From positions 42,989 through 106,988 of the forward strand of contig NZ_KB893290.1 in NCBI RefSeq assembly GCF_000374065.1: 64,000 bases of DNA, given 5' to 3'. This DNA is from Spirosoma luteum DSM 19990. GTDB lineage: Bacteria > Bacteroidota > Bacteroidia > Cytophagales > Spirosomataceae. Below the pieces are notes generated by a model. The model was not told where the DNA came from. It made no database searches and saw only the letters and a list, made by a program, of their open reading frames with translations. Positions 52,507-60,390 of this stretch are shown here, one piece after another; position 1 is the first letter of the stretch; each line of letters opens with the position of its first letter. A program made the translations under genes and the position numbers.

Positions 52507-54252
52507 TTAGCCCTGTATTCTCTTTCGACGCTGTTGCAGGTAATCCGTCATCTCTGCCAGTGTCAGTGCGTTGAAGGTCATGGCTTTTGTCAGGCCGCCC
52601 TTCCGTCCGATGGCCACCCCATAGTGCATGTCCAGCAAACCGGGCAGGTCGTGCGCGTCGGGGTTGATGCTCAACAGAACGCCCTGCTGCATGGCGTAGT
52701 CAATCCACCGCCAGTCGATGTCGAGACGGTAGGGGCTGGCGTTGATTTCGATAACGACCTTGTGCTCGGCGCAGGCGTTAATGACGGCGCGATGGTCGAT
52801 GGGATAGCCTTCACGAGCCAGTAGCAGCCGGCCCGTGGGGTGTCCCAAAATCGTGGTGTAGGGATTCTCAATAGCCCTCAGCAAACGGGTAGTGGCTTTT
52901 TCCAGCGACATGGTGAGGGTTTGGTGGACGGAAGCTACTACATAATCGAAGGTAGCGAGGGTGGCATCATCGTAATCCAGCGAGCCATCACCCAGGATAT
53001 CGGACTCAATTCCTTTAAAAATCCGGAAATCACCCCCGAATCCAGCATTGAGCTGGTCCACTTCAGCCTGTTGCTGGTGTACCCGGTCTGTATCGAGGCC
53101 ATTGGCGTAAGAAGCCGTTTTGGAGTGGTCGGCAATACCGAAATACGTCAGGCCCAGTTCGCGACAGTACGCGGCCATGTCGGCCACCGATTTCTTCCCA
53201 TCCGACCAGGTGCTGTGGTTGTGGAGCGTACCACGAAGATCCTCCCAGGTTACCAGTTCATCATTCTGATGGCGGCTGGCCCACCGGAAAGCAAAGTCGT
53301 CTTCCCGCATTTCGGGAACGATATAGGGCAAACCAGCCCTGGCGTAGATGGCTTGTTCCACGGCCTGCGTCGGCGTATCGACAGCCTCCGACACAACGCT
53401 GGTGTACGCAATTTGCAACAACGGAGCCCCCCCATCGCTTACCTGCTGAAGGTGGGCATCGGTAGCGGTATGAATGAATAATTGCCGGTTTATCTGCTCG
53501 GCCGGGTAAAACAATAACTCTACCAGCACATCGAAACCGGTCAGCCGCCCCCGCCAGGCGAAAGGGGATGAATCCAACTCCTGCTGCTCCAGACCAGTAA
53601 CCTGATTGATGGTCAGCATGGCGGAAACGGGGTCGCTGGTTTGGATAAGCAGTTGTACCGTGTCGACTTCCTGCGCTTTCCGGCGAACCTGTCCGCTAAT
53701 CTCAACCCGGTCAAAATGGGTTATCAGTGCGTCATGCAGGAGTGTGGCCACCACGGCTGCTTTGTCCATCCGCACTTTACCCCGCTGCTCCTGCAAAAAG
53801 GCCAGTTCGGCCAGAATTTTCTCCTGTGTACTGGCCCCGAATCCTTTAATCTTCGCAATCTCGCCCTGTTCACCCGCCCGCTGAAGGTCATTGAGGTTAT
53901 CAATACCGGATTCCCGCCAAAGGGTACGCACTTTTTTGACACCCAGTCCTTTGATACGAAACATATCGAGTACCCCGGTGGGCGTTTGCGCCAGCAGTTC
54001 ATCGAGTTCGGTCAGGTGACCGGTGTCAATAATTTCGCGAATCTTCTGAGCAATAGACTTCCCGATACCAGGAATTTTAACCAGTTCATCGACGGAAAGG
54101 CTGGTTACATCGGTGGTTGATTTATCGAGGGTAAAAGCGGCACTTTGGTACGTACGGATTTTAAACGCATCCGTCGATCCGTCGCCACGGTCGTGGAGTT
54201 CCATTAACCGGCTTGTTTGTTCGAGTCGGTCAACGATGTCGGCATTGGTCAT
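52507..54252 (-). CDS. polX: PolX-type protein: degenerate polymerase X domain plus PHP phosphoesterase
   Basis: About 581 residues from ATG 54252 (MTNADIVDRLEQTSRLME); the frame opens at a TTG at 54285. Helix-hairpin-helix domains (LVKIPGIGKSIAQKIREII, FRIKGLGVKKVRTLW, IKGFGASTQEKILAEL) precede the palm region. In active PolX the palm carries GS-x-RR and then D-x-D; here it reads SGQVRRKAQEVDTVQLL and later VLVELLFYP, so at least two of the three metal-binding Asp residues appear to be missing. The PHP domain is intact (TLHNHSTWSDGK, GIADHS, IFKGIESDI, SVHQTL, HPTGR, NPDAHDL). Expected activity: 3'-5' exonuclease or AP-endonuclease in base excision repair, with polymerase activity doubtful. 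Confidence 0.88.
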   Translation of the reverse strand: MTNADIVDRLEQTSRLMELHDRGDGSTDAFKIRTYQSAAFTLDKSTTDVTSLSVDELVKIPGIGKSIAQKIREIIDTGHLTELDELLAQTPTGVLDMFRIKGLGVKKVRTLWRESGIDNLNDLQRAGEQGEIAKIKGFGASTQEKILAELAFLQEQRGKVRMDKAAVVATLLHDALITHFDRVEISGQVRRKAQEVDTVQLLIQTSDPVSAMLTINQVTGLEQQELDSSPFAWRGRLTGFDVLVELLFYPAEQINRQLFIHTATDAHLQQVSDGGAPLLQIAYTSVVSEAVDTPTQAVEQAIYARAGLPYIVPEMREDDFAFRWASRHQNDELVTWEDLRGTLHNHSTWSDGKKSVADMAAYCRELGLTYFGIADHSKTASYANGLDTDRVHQQQAEVDQLNAGFGGDFRIFKGIESDILGDGSLDYDDATLATFDYVVASVHQTLTMSLEKATTRLLRAIENPYTTILGHPTGRLLLAREGYPIDHRAVINACAEHKVVIEINASPYRLDIDWRWIDYAMQQGVLLSINPDAHDLPGLLDMHYGVAIGRKGGLTKAMTFNALTLAEMTDYLQQRRKRIQG

Positions 54253-54383
54253 GGAAAATGGCAGTTTACGCGGCAAGTTAGGCAATCGGTCCGTTTTCCG
54301 TGGACGTCGCTACGGGTAATTATACCTTTATCCCATCAGCCGGCAATCGGAATCAATTAACCTTTAAAAATAACAAAAAGTCG

Positions 54384-54691
54384 ATGGAATTCACCCCAAC
54401 TGCCCCAACCGTAATCCTTATCTGTGGAAACAGGCCAAAACCCGCATTGGTTTTAAAATACACCTGCGCACGTATCTGATTATCAATACCGGTTTCTGAC
54501 TTATATGAGCCTTAAGTAGCTACGCCTTCTTCTCTTCGGCCCATTTCAGGTGGACTTTTCCGTGGCCGCTTTTTTCCATGACTGGTTGGAGCATTGGCTT
54601 AATATCGCACTACTTTGCCGTTTATCGGGGCGGTGTTGAACGAAACATGGTCGAGGACGAATACCAGAAACTGGTTAATCAGCAGCGATGA
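54384..54691 (+). pseudogene. 2TM-domain protein pseudogene (two in-frame TGA codons, one frameshift)
   Basis: One continuous frame from about 54398 reads NPYLWKQAKTRIGFKIHLRT, YLIINTGF, stop, LI, stop, ALSSYAFF, FRWTFPWPLFSMTGWSIGL and VERNMVEDEYQKLVNQQR, ending TGA 54689-54691. This is the 2TM domain pattern (IHLxxYLxVN, then WxFPWPLxxxxGWxIGL). Both internal stops (TGA at 54497-54499 and 54506-54508) stand where the family has Trp (FWLIW), so each is one G-to-A change from TGG. The natural ATG at 54384 is in another frame, which implies an early frameshift as well. Confidence 0.7.
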
Positions 54692-54737
54692 GGAGAGCCG
54701 GGCTGGGTGCGCGCAATATACCTCACCAACAATCCAT

Positions 54738-55298
54738 TCACTGACTGATGACAAGGTCATACTTGGTCAAAAGGCCAGGTAGGTTGTGCAGCGAGAACCG
54801 GGCCTTTTTCACTTTGTTATCGTCTGGATTCAGCTCCAGATTGTACGAACTGGCGAAGTCGGCCTGACTCAGATTATTGCCCTCGAACCGGGCTAGCTCC
54901 AGGTTGCAGTGCTTGAAAACCGTTCCGGTCAGGTCGCACTTAACGAACTGTGCTTCTTTGATGGAGCAGTCGACAAACTGCGCTTTCTTCAGCTTGCGGT
55001 CAATAAAAATGGTGTAATCAAGCTGGCATTCCTGACAACTGATGTAAAACCCAAAGGCATTGCAGGGGCTGAAATCGACATGCGGCAGTTTACAGCCGGA
55101 AAAGCGGACGTCGTATAACTTCGTGTTTTTCAGTTCGGCCCTCGTTAAGTTACAACCCTCAAAATGGCAGTTGACGAAGTTGGCGTTCGTGAACGCTGTT
55201 CGGGACAAATCCAGCTTTCGGAATGTACACTCCTCAAATTCCTGACCCATCCATTGCGCCGGAAACGTCTGGTCGAAGACCTGGTTATAATACTCCAT
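54738..55298 (-). CDS. Pentapeptide-repeat protein
   Basis: 186 residues made mostly of A(D/N)LxX-type pentapeptides (FEECTFRKLDLSRTAFTNAN, FEGCNLTRAELKNTKL, FKHCNLELARFEGNNLSQAD), which form a right-handed quadrilateral helix. In length and periodicity it resembles the Qnr/McbG group that mimics DNA and protects DNA gyrase, but the same fold occurs in many proteins and this function is only a possibility. It starts 9 bp after thyA on the same strand, so it is co-transcribed with it. Confidence 0.88.
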   Translation of the reverse strand: MEYYNQVFDQTFPAQWMGQEFEECTFRKLDLSRTAFTNANFVNCHFEGCNLTRAELKNTKLYDVRFSGCKLPHVDFSPCNAFGFYISCQECQLDYTIFIDRKLKKAQFVDCSIKEAQFVKCDLTGTVFKHCNLELARFEGNNLSQADFASSYNLELNPDDNKVKKARFSLHNLPGLLTKYDLVISQ

Positions 55299-55307
55299 TG
55301 CTCCTGT

Positions 55308-56102
55308 CTATACGGCCACGGGTGCTTTAATCGCCGGGTATGGCTCGTAGTTTTCGAGCGTAAAATCGGCATACGTAAAATCGAAAACCGATTTCACATC
55401 AGGGTTTAACCGCATCGCTGGTAGTGGGCGGGGCTGACGGGCCAACTGGGTATCTACCTGCTCCAGGTGGTTCAGGTACAGGTGCGTATCACCACCGGTC
55501 CAGATGAACTCGTGGGCCGTGTAACCGCACTCCTGCGCAATCATCATCGTGAGCAGGGCGTAGCTGGCAATATTGAAGGGTACACCCAAAAATACGTCCG
55601 CACTGCGCTGGTAAAGCTGGCAGGACAGTTTCCCATCGGCCACATAAAACTGCATCAGCAAATGACAGGGGGGTAAGGCCATATTCGGCACATCGGCCGG
55701 GTTCCAGGCCGATATAATCATCCGGCGCGAATCCGGCGTTTTTTTGAGCTGGTTCAGCACATCGGTCAACTGGTCAATGACCACCCCATTCGGAGCCGCC
55801 CAGCTACGCCACTGCTTGCCGTATACCGGACCCAGGTCGCCATTCTCGTCGGCCCACTCATCCCAGATTGACACGCCGTTGTCTTTCAGGTAGTTGATGT
55901 TCGTATCGCCCTTGATAAACCATAGCAACTCGTGGATGATTGAGCGGGTATGCACTTTTTTGGTCGTCAGGAGCGGGAAACCAGCCTGTAAATCGAAGCG
56001 CATCTGGTAGCCAAATACACTGATGGTACCGGTGCCGGTGCGGTCGGTTTTGCGGGTGCCATGCTGAAGAATGTGGCGGAGCAGGTCGTGGTATTGTTGC
56101 AT
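55308..56102 (-). CDS. thyA: Thymidylate synthase
   Basis: 264 residues, the same length as E. coli ThyA. Motifs: RTGTGTISVFGYQMRFDL, LTTKKVHTRSIIHELLWF, YGKQWRSW, DSRRMIISAWNP, the catalytic Cys in ALPPCHLLMQFY, QRSADVFLGVPFNIASYALL and GGDTHLYLNHLEQV. Converts dUMP to dTMP with methylene-tetrahydrofolate. Dihydrofolate reductase, often adjacent, is not in the window; instead a pentapeptide-repeat gene follows. Confidence 0.97.
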   Translation of the reverse strand: MQQYHDLLRHILQHGTRKTDRTGTGTISVFGYQMRFDLQAGFPLLTTKKVHTRSIIHELLWFIKGDTNINYLKDNGVSIWDEWADENGDLGPVYGKQWRSWAAPNGVVIDQLTDVLNQLKKTPDSRRMIISAWNPADVPNMALPPCHLLMQFYVADGKLSCQLYQRSADVFLGVPFNIASYALLTMMIAQECGYTAHEFIWTGGDTHLYLNHLEQVDTQLARQPRPLPAMRLNPDVKSVFDFTYADFTLENYEPYPAIKAPVAV

Positions 56103-56180
56103 AAGATTTGGTTAATAGGCACCGTAAAATGAACAATGGGAGATAGCTTCTAATAAGCAGGGTAGTGGAAACACAGCAAG

Positions 56181-56264
56181 TTATTTTTGTCATCCCGACG
56201 CAGGAGGGATCTCTATTGTCCTGATGTTTGGGATCCCTCCTGCGTCGGGATGACAAAAAAATAA
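56181..56264. repeat. Long palindromic intergenic repeat (REP-like)
   Basis: Exact 23-nt arms (56189-56211 and 56232-56254; core CATCCCGACGCAGGAGGG) with a 20-nt loop and flanking T and A runs (TTATTTTT and AAAAAAATAA). It lies upstream of thyA and downstream of the stop region of no adjacent gene on that side. Similar TCATCCCGAC-type palindromes are scattered through many Bacteroidota genomes; it may also work as a terminator in both directions. Confidence 0.75.
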
Positions 56265-56323
56265 CCTAACTAATCTGCCTGAGTAATCAATGCCTGTCAT
56301 CCTACATTATCCCTGTTGCCTTA

Positions 56324-56782
56324 TCAATTAATCTCAAAGGAGTACGTAATATCGGTTGACGGGCGAAACTGAGCCGTTGCCGAGCAGTATTTATCCATCG
56401 ACAGGTCAATGGCCCGTTTTACTTTTTCCGGGTCCAGTTGCCCTTTAAACAGGTAAGTAATGTGAATTTTTTTGAAGGGCGAAGGCGTGGCATCCTTCTC
56501 CCGCATGCCATCCACTTTCATCCGAAAATCGTCGACGACCTGTTTTTGTTTTTTCAGAATCAACACGATGTCGATAGCCGAGCACCCGGCCAGTCCCATC
56601 AGTAACATTTCCATGGGCCTTGCGCCAGCGTTGTGCCCACCAATATCGGTAGCCGCATCGATGTGCTGCGTCACCCCCGACATTCCAACTGCCTCAAAAT
56701 GGAAAGCATCGTCGACGCGGGCTAGCTCTACCTGCATTGTTTTATAGGCCTGAACCGTTTCAACTGGTTGTGAATCAATCAT
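56324..56782 (-). CDS. OsmC family protein
   Basis: 152 residues. Family markers: GHNAGARPMEMLLMGLAGCSAIDIVLILKK, with the conserved Cys, followed by ITYLFKGQLDPEKVKRAIDL and DKYCSATAQFRP, with the second conserved Cys. OsmC/Ohr proteins reduce organic hydroperoxides using this Cys pair; this member is nearer to the YhfA/OsmC-like subgroup, whose activity is not settled. Divergent from the membrane protein gene at 56858. Confidence 0.9.
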   Translation of the reverse strand: MIDSQPVETVQAYKTMQVELARVDDAFHFEAVGMSGVTQHIDAATDIGGHNAGARPMEMLLMGLAGCSAIDIVLILKKQKQVVDDFRMKVDGMREKDATPSPFKKIHITYLFKGQLDPEKVKRAIDLSMDKYCSATAQFRPSTDITYSFEIN

Positions 56783-56857
56783 TGTCTTTTTTGCGTTTAT
56801 GGAAAAGAACCGTTACTTTTCACTCAGGCAGCGTTTCTGCCCAACTGTATACAAGCC

Positions 56858-57211
56858 ATGTCTGAAAAATACACCGATGATATCTTCGACCTCAAAAACG
56901 ACCGGCGGCTCAGCGTTTATCTGTACCGGGCTGGCTTTGTTGCCTGGTTACTATATATCGTTTCCGGTGCCCGGTTTATGCAGTCGGTACGCATCTACCG
57001 AACAGATTTCGGGGTGTTCTCGTTCTTCCTGATGGTGATGGCCCTGTCGACTTCCATGATTTACGACTACTACCATAACCCCGCTGAATTTGCCCAGAAA
57101 AAGAAATGGCTGGCTATCAGTTACGTCGTGCTGGCCGGTTTAGTTTACTTCTTCATTCTGAACAACAAGCCCTTTTCACTGGAGCACCTCCTGGGTCAGG
57201 GCCTGTTCTAA
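56858..57211 (+). CDS. Small membrane protein, unknown function
   Basis: 117 residues with three predicted membrane helices (about residues 22-42, 53-71 and 86-104: AGFVAWLLYIVSGARFM, VFSFFLMVMALSTSMIY, WLAISYVVLAGLVYFFIL). Charged N-terminus. No family recognised. Divergent from the OsmC gene, and 42 bp from the convergent cysteine desulfurase. Confidence 0.75.
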   Translation: MSEKYTDDIFDLKNDRRLSVYLYRAGFVAWLLYIVSGARFMQSVRIYRTDFGVFSFFLMVMALSTSMIYDYYHNPAEFAQKKKWLAISYVVLAGLVYFFILNNKPFSLEHLLGQGLF

Positions 57212-57252
57212 CGGGCCGATAAGGTGGGGAATTTAGCCGTAAAATCAGGCCC

Positions 57253-58431
57253 CTACTTCACCAATTCTCTCTGATACAACCCCACCAGCGTATCGACGGC
57301 GTAGTCAATTTCATCGGTGGTGTTGTACTTACCAAACGAGAAGCGAACGTAGCCGCGACTGGCGTCCAGGCCGGGCAACGCAGCCAATACGTGCGAACCC
57401 ACATCGGACCCACTCGAACAGGCCGACCCGCCCGACGCCGAAATCTTGGCAATATCCAGACTAAACAGGAGCATATCACTGATGTCCGACGCGGGCAGAC
57501 TTACGTTCAACACGGTGTATAAGCTGTTGTCGATATCGGCCGAATCGCCGTTAAATTGTACGTCCGGCATTTTTTCGACCAGCCGCTCAATCATCCGGCG
57601 TTTCAGTGCCGTGATGTGCTGCTGGTGCGCTTCCATATCACGGTACGCAATGTCGAGCGCCTTCGCCAGCCCAACGATACCGTATACATTCTCGGTGCCT
57701 CCCCGCATATTCCGTTCCTGCGAACCACCGTAGATATAGGGGTGAATTTTTACGTTACTGGCATTGACGTACAAAAACCCGACGCCTTTGGGACCGTGAA
57801 ACTTGTGGCCCGCGCCCACGATAAAGTCAACCGGCAGCTTCTGTAAATCATGCCGGAAGTGTCCCATCGTCTGCACCGTGTCGGAGTGGAAAATAGCGTC
57901 GTATGACCGGCACAACTCCCCCACCCGATTCAGATCCAGCAGATTCCCGATTTCATTGTTGCCGTGCATTAACGATACCAGCGAGCGGGCTGCGCCAACG
58001 CTCCAATTTTGTGTCAACAGCGCTTCCAGATGCCCCACATCTACGCGGCCTTTCTCGTCTATATCAACCAGACTCAATTGTATTTTGCCCTGCTTTTCCA
58101 GGTGCTGGAGGGTATGCAGCACGGCATGGTGCTCCAGTGGTGAAGAAATAGCGTGTGTTAGTCCGTAGGTTTCGATACTACACTGGATAGCCGTATTATC
58201 GGCTTCGGTCCCGCCCGAGGTAAAGAAAATTTCGGCGGGGGAAGTGTTCAGTAACGACGCTACTGTTTTTCGCGCTTTCTCGATGGCTGTCCGCACCGCC
58301 CGACCATGGCTATGAATGGAGGATGGGTTTCCAAACTGCGCCGTCAGGAGTGGCATCATGGCTTCCAGCACATCGGGGTCAAGCTGGGTAGTGGCAGCGT
58401 TATCGAGATAAACGGCATCAGGAGGTGTCAT
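57253..58431 (-). CDS. Cysteine desulfurase (NifS/IscS type)
   Basis: 392 residues, class V aminotransferase fold. Motifs: YLDNAATTQLDPDVLEAM, FTSGGTEADNTAI, SSPLEHHAVLHTL, PLP Lys in VGAGHKFHGPKGVGFL, GGSQERNMRGGTENV and the active-site Cys in SGGSACSSGSDVGSHVL. Supplies sulfur for Fe-S clusters or thio-nucleosides. No IscU or SufU gene is adjacent. Confidence 0.92.
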   Translation of the reverse strand: MTPPDAVYLDNAATTQLDPDVLEAMMPLLTAQFGNPSSIHSHGRAVRTAIEKARKTVASLLNTSPAEIFFTSGGTEADNTAIQCSIETYGLTHAISSPLEHHAVLHTLQHLEKQGKIQLSLVDIDEKGRVDVGHLEALLTQNWSVGAARSLVSLMHGNNEIGNLLDLNRVGELCRSYDAIFHSDTVQTMGHFRHDLQKLPVDFIVGAGHKFHGPKGVGFLYVNASNVKIHPYIYGGSQERNMRGGTENVYGIVGLAKALDIAYRDMEAHQQHITALKRRMIERLVEKMPDVQFNGDSADIDNSLYTVLNVSLPASDISDMLLFSLDIAKISASGGSACSSGSDVGSHVLAALPGLDASRGYVRFSFGKYNTTDEIDYAVDTLVGLYQRELVK

Positions 58432-58539
58432 CGACTAATCGAGTTTGTGTAGCGGGCAAAGGTACGGCCAATCGGCTTATTGATGAAACACAATCAGGTT
58501 GGTATCGTTCTATGGACAATTACTATTTCACCAGTCAGC

Positions 58540-59448
58540 ATGAATATTACGCAGGCTACCGGTCTTATCTACGCCGAACTCACCACCTGGATTCGTACCG
58601 CCGTTCGTTACTTACCCAATCTGGCAGTCGCTATTCTGATTCTGATCGTCTTCACGTTTCTGGCCCGTCTGATTAGTCGTCAGGTCGTGCGCGGATTTGA
58701 CCGGTTCAGCCACAATGCCTCGTTGATAAACCTGTCGGGGGCACTTATCCGCGTGCTGATTATAGCCGTGGGGTTATTCGTGGCGTTGGGTGTACTAGGG
58801 CTGGATAAAGCCCTGACCTCCTTGCTGGCGGGTGCCGGGGTTATTGCACTGGCCGTTGGCTTTGCCTTTCAGGACCTGACAGCTAACTTCATTTCGGGAA
58901 CGATGATTGCCCTGGCCCGCCCGGTTCAGGTGGGCGACCTGGTCGAAACCAACGGATTTATGGGCAACGTACTGGATATCAAACTACGCTCCATCGTGAT
59001 TGATAACGGAAAAGGGCAAACGGTCGAAATACCGAGTAAAGACGTGTTTCAGAAACCCATCACCAACTACTCCCGGATGGGGCTGCGACGCATCGAACTA
59101 ACCGCCGGGGTGTCCTATCTGGATAATCTGGCAACGGCTCAGCGGGTAGCCAAAGCCACTATTTCCAGCCTGCCGTTTCTGATACCGAACAAATCCGTCG
59201 ATTTGCATTACCGGAATTTTGGTGATAACAGCGTTCAGTTTATCCTTTGGTTCTGGATTAATCCGGCTACTACCAGTGCCTTGTCTGCACAAAGTGAAGC
59301 CATAATGGCCCTCAAACGCGCCTTCGATGAAAACCATATTCTGTTAATGTTTCCGATAGGCACGTTCGATTTGAAACAGAAACTGGCCGAACAGCAGCAA
59401 CCAAATCAGCCAAACGAAACAGCAGCTAAGGAAATCGGCCCGGATTGA
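58540..59448 (+). CDS. Mechanosensitive ion channel family protein (MscS type)
   Basis: About 302 residues from ATG 58540 (MNITQATGLIYAEL); the frame opens at 58480. Three membrane segments, the third being the glycine/alanine-rich pore helix GAGVIALAVGFAFQDLTANF, followed by the beta domain (RPVQVGDLVETNGFMGNVLD, VEIPSKDVFQKPITNYSR) and the alpha/beta domain. Opens under membrane tension to release solutes on osmotic downshock. Divergent from the cysteine desulfurase gene. Confidence 0.92.
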   Translation: MNITQATGLIYAELTTWIRTAVRYLPNLAVAILILIVFTFLARLISRQVVRGFDRFSHNASLINLSGALIRVLIIAVGLFVALGVLGLDKALTSLLAGAGVIALAVGFAFQDLTANFISGTMIALARPVQVGDLVETNGFMGNVLDIKLRSIVIDNGKGQTVEIPSKDVFQKPITNYSRMGLRRIELTAGVSYLDNLATAQRVAKATISSLPFLIPNKSVDLHYRNFGDNSVQFILWFWINPATTSALSAQSEAIMALKRAFDENHILLMFPIGTFDLKQKLAEQQQPNQPNETAAKEIGPD

Positions 59449-59730
59449 CAACCGGTTGACCATAGCTACCGTGCGGTAAAATCACCATCAGCAACGTGCC
59501 CATGCAATAAAGGGTGACAGACAAAACATGATCTGTTCACGTTTGAATTTTGCTGATAGCGCAGGGCAAGGTCGGCGTAGGGGTTAATTTATTAATAAAC
59601 CCATTGGTACGTAGTCCCATCCGCCAGGAGGGTGCCGACGAATTTCCGGCTCATTCTAAAACACTGAGTACTTGACACAATCCAATCACTTTATACTTAT
59701 TTTAGTGAAAAATAGCCATCACATCCGCTT

Positions 59731-60315
59731 ATGAAACAGACTCTTTTCTTCGCGCTACTATTCATCGCCACTCATTCCTGGGGACAGAGTGGAAAGTTCA
59801 CGCCAAGCAACACAACGTATGTTTTCGTGAACCAATCGCCGACAATCGACTATAAGTACCACGATGGTACTGCCCTGCTGACCGACGGCACCTTGCTGAC
59901 GGGACGATTCCAGTTCAACGGAAGATCTACCTTCATATACCGCGCTAACAGTCAGGCTACACAGCAACGTCTAGGCCTGTCTATAATCAATAGACTGATA
60001 CTGGCTGGTGCGGATACGTCCGTTACTGACCGGGCAGACTCCACCATTTTTCTCCGCTCAGGCCATCGGCTCTATCGGCAGTTAGCGAGTGGCTCAACCC
60101 GCGTTTTAGACCGCCATTTCCTGGTTGATGAAGTACCGGGTGAAATAGGCCGGAAAGTCTACGTGGAGGACGACGCGGGTAACGTCAAAAAGTTTACATC
60201 GCTCCCCAAATTTAACCGATGGTTCTATGGCTATCGAGAGCAGACAGGTAGCCAGATACCCGATTCCTATTTGAATAAAAACGAAATTGTCAAAGCCGTA
60301 GCCAGGCTTAACTAA
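59731..60315 (+). CDS. Secreted protein of unknown function
   Basis: 194 residues: signal peptide (LFFALLFIATHSWGQ), then a mostly beta sequence (TALLTDGTLLTGRFQFNG, TFIYRANSQATQQRLGLS, FLRSGHRLYRQLASGSTRVLD). No family recognised. A strong terminator follows the stop; the 282-bp upstream region holds no other gene. Confidence 0.75.
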   Translation: MKQTLFFALLFIATHSWGQSGKFTPSNTTYVFVNQSPTIDYKYHDGTALLTDGTLLTGRFQFNGRSTFIYRANSQATQQRLGLSIINRLILAGADTSVTDRADSTIFLRSGHRLYRQLASGSTRVLDRHFLVDEVPGEIGRKVYVEDDAGNVKKFTSLPKFNRWFYGYREQTGSQIPDSYLNKNEIVKAVARLN

Positions 60316-60323
60316 ACCGGTTT

Positions 60324-60376
60324 CCCAAAAAGAGAGCACCCATCCGGCCCGGCCGGATGGGTGCTCTCTTTTTGGG
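60324..60376. terminator. Bidirectional terminator, 26-bp perfect arms
   Basis: Arms at 60324-60349 and 60351-60376 (core AGAGAGCACCCATCCGGCC), A-rich on the left and T-rich on the right. It serves both the secreted protein gene ending at 60315 and the TPR gene ending at 60391. Confidence 0.88.
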
Positions 60377-60390
60377 AGGATCATACGCGC

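Noticed and set aside
59672..59697. TTGACA and TATACT hexamers before the gene at 59731
   Set aside because: The spacing is only 14 bp and Bacteroidota primary promoters use TTTG and TAnnTTTG instead.
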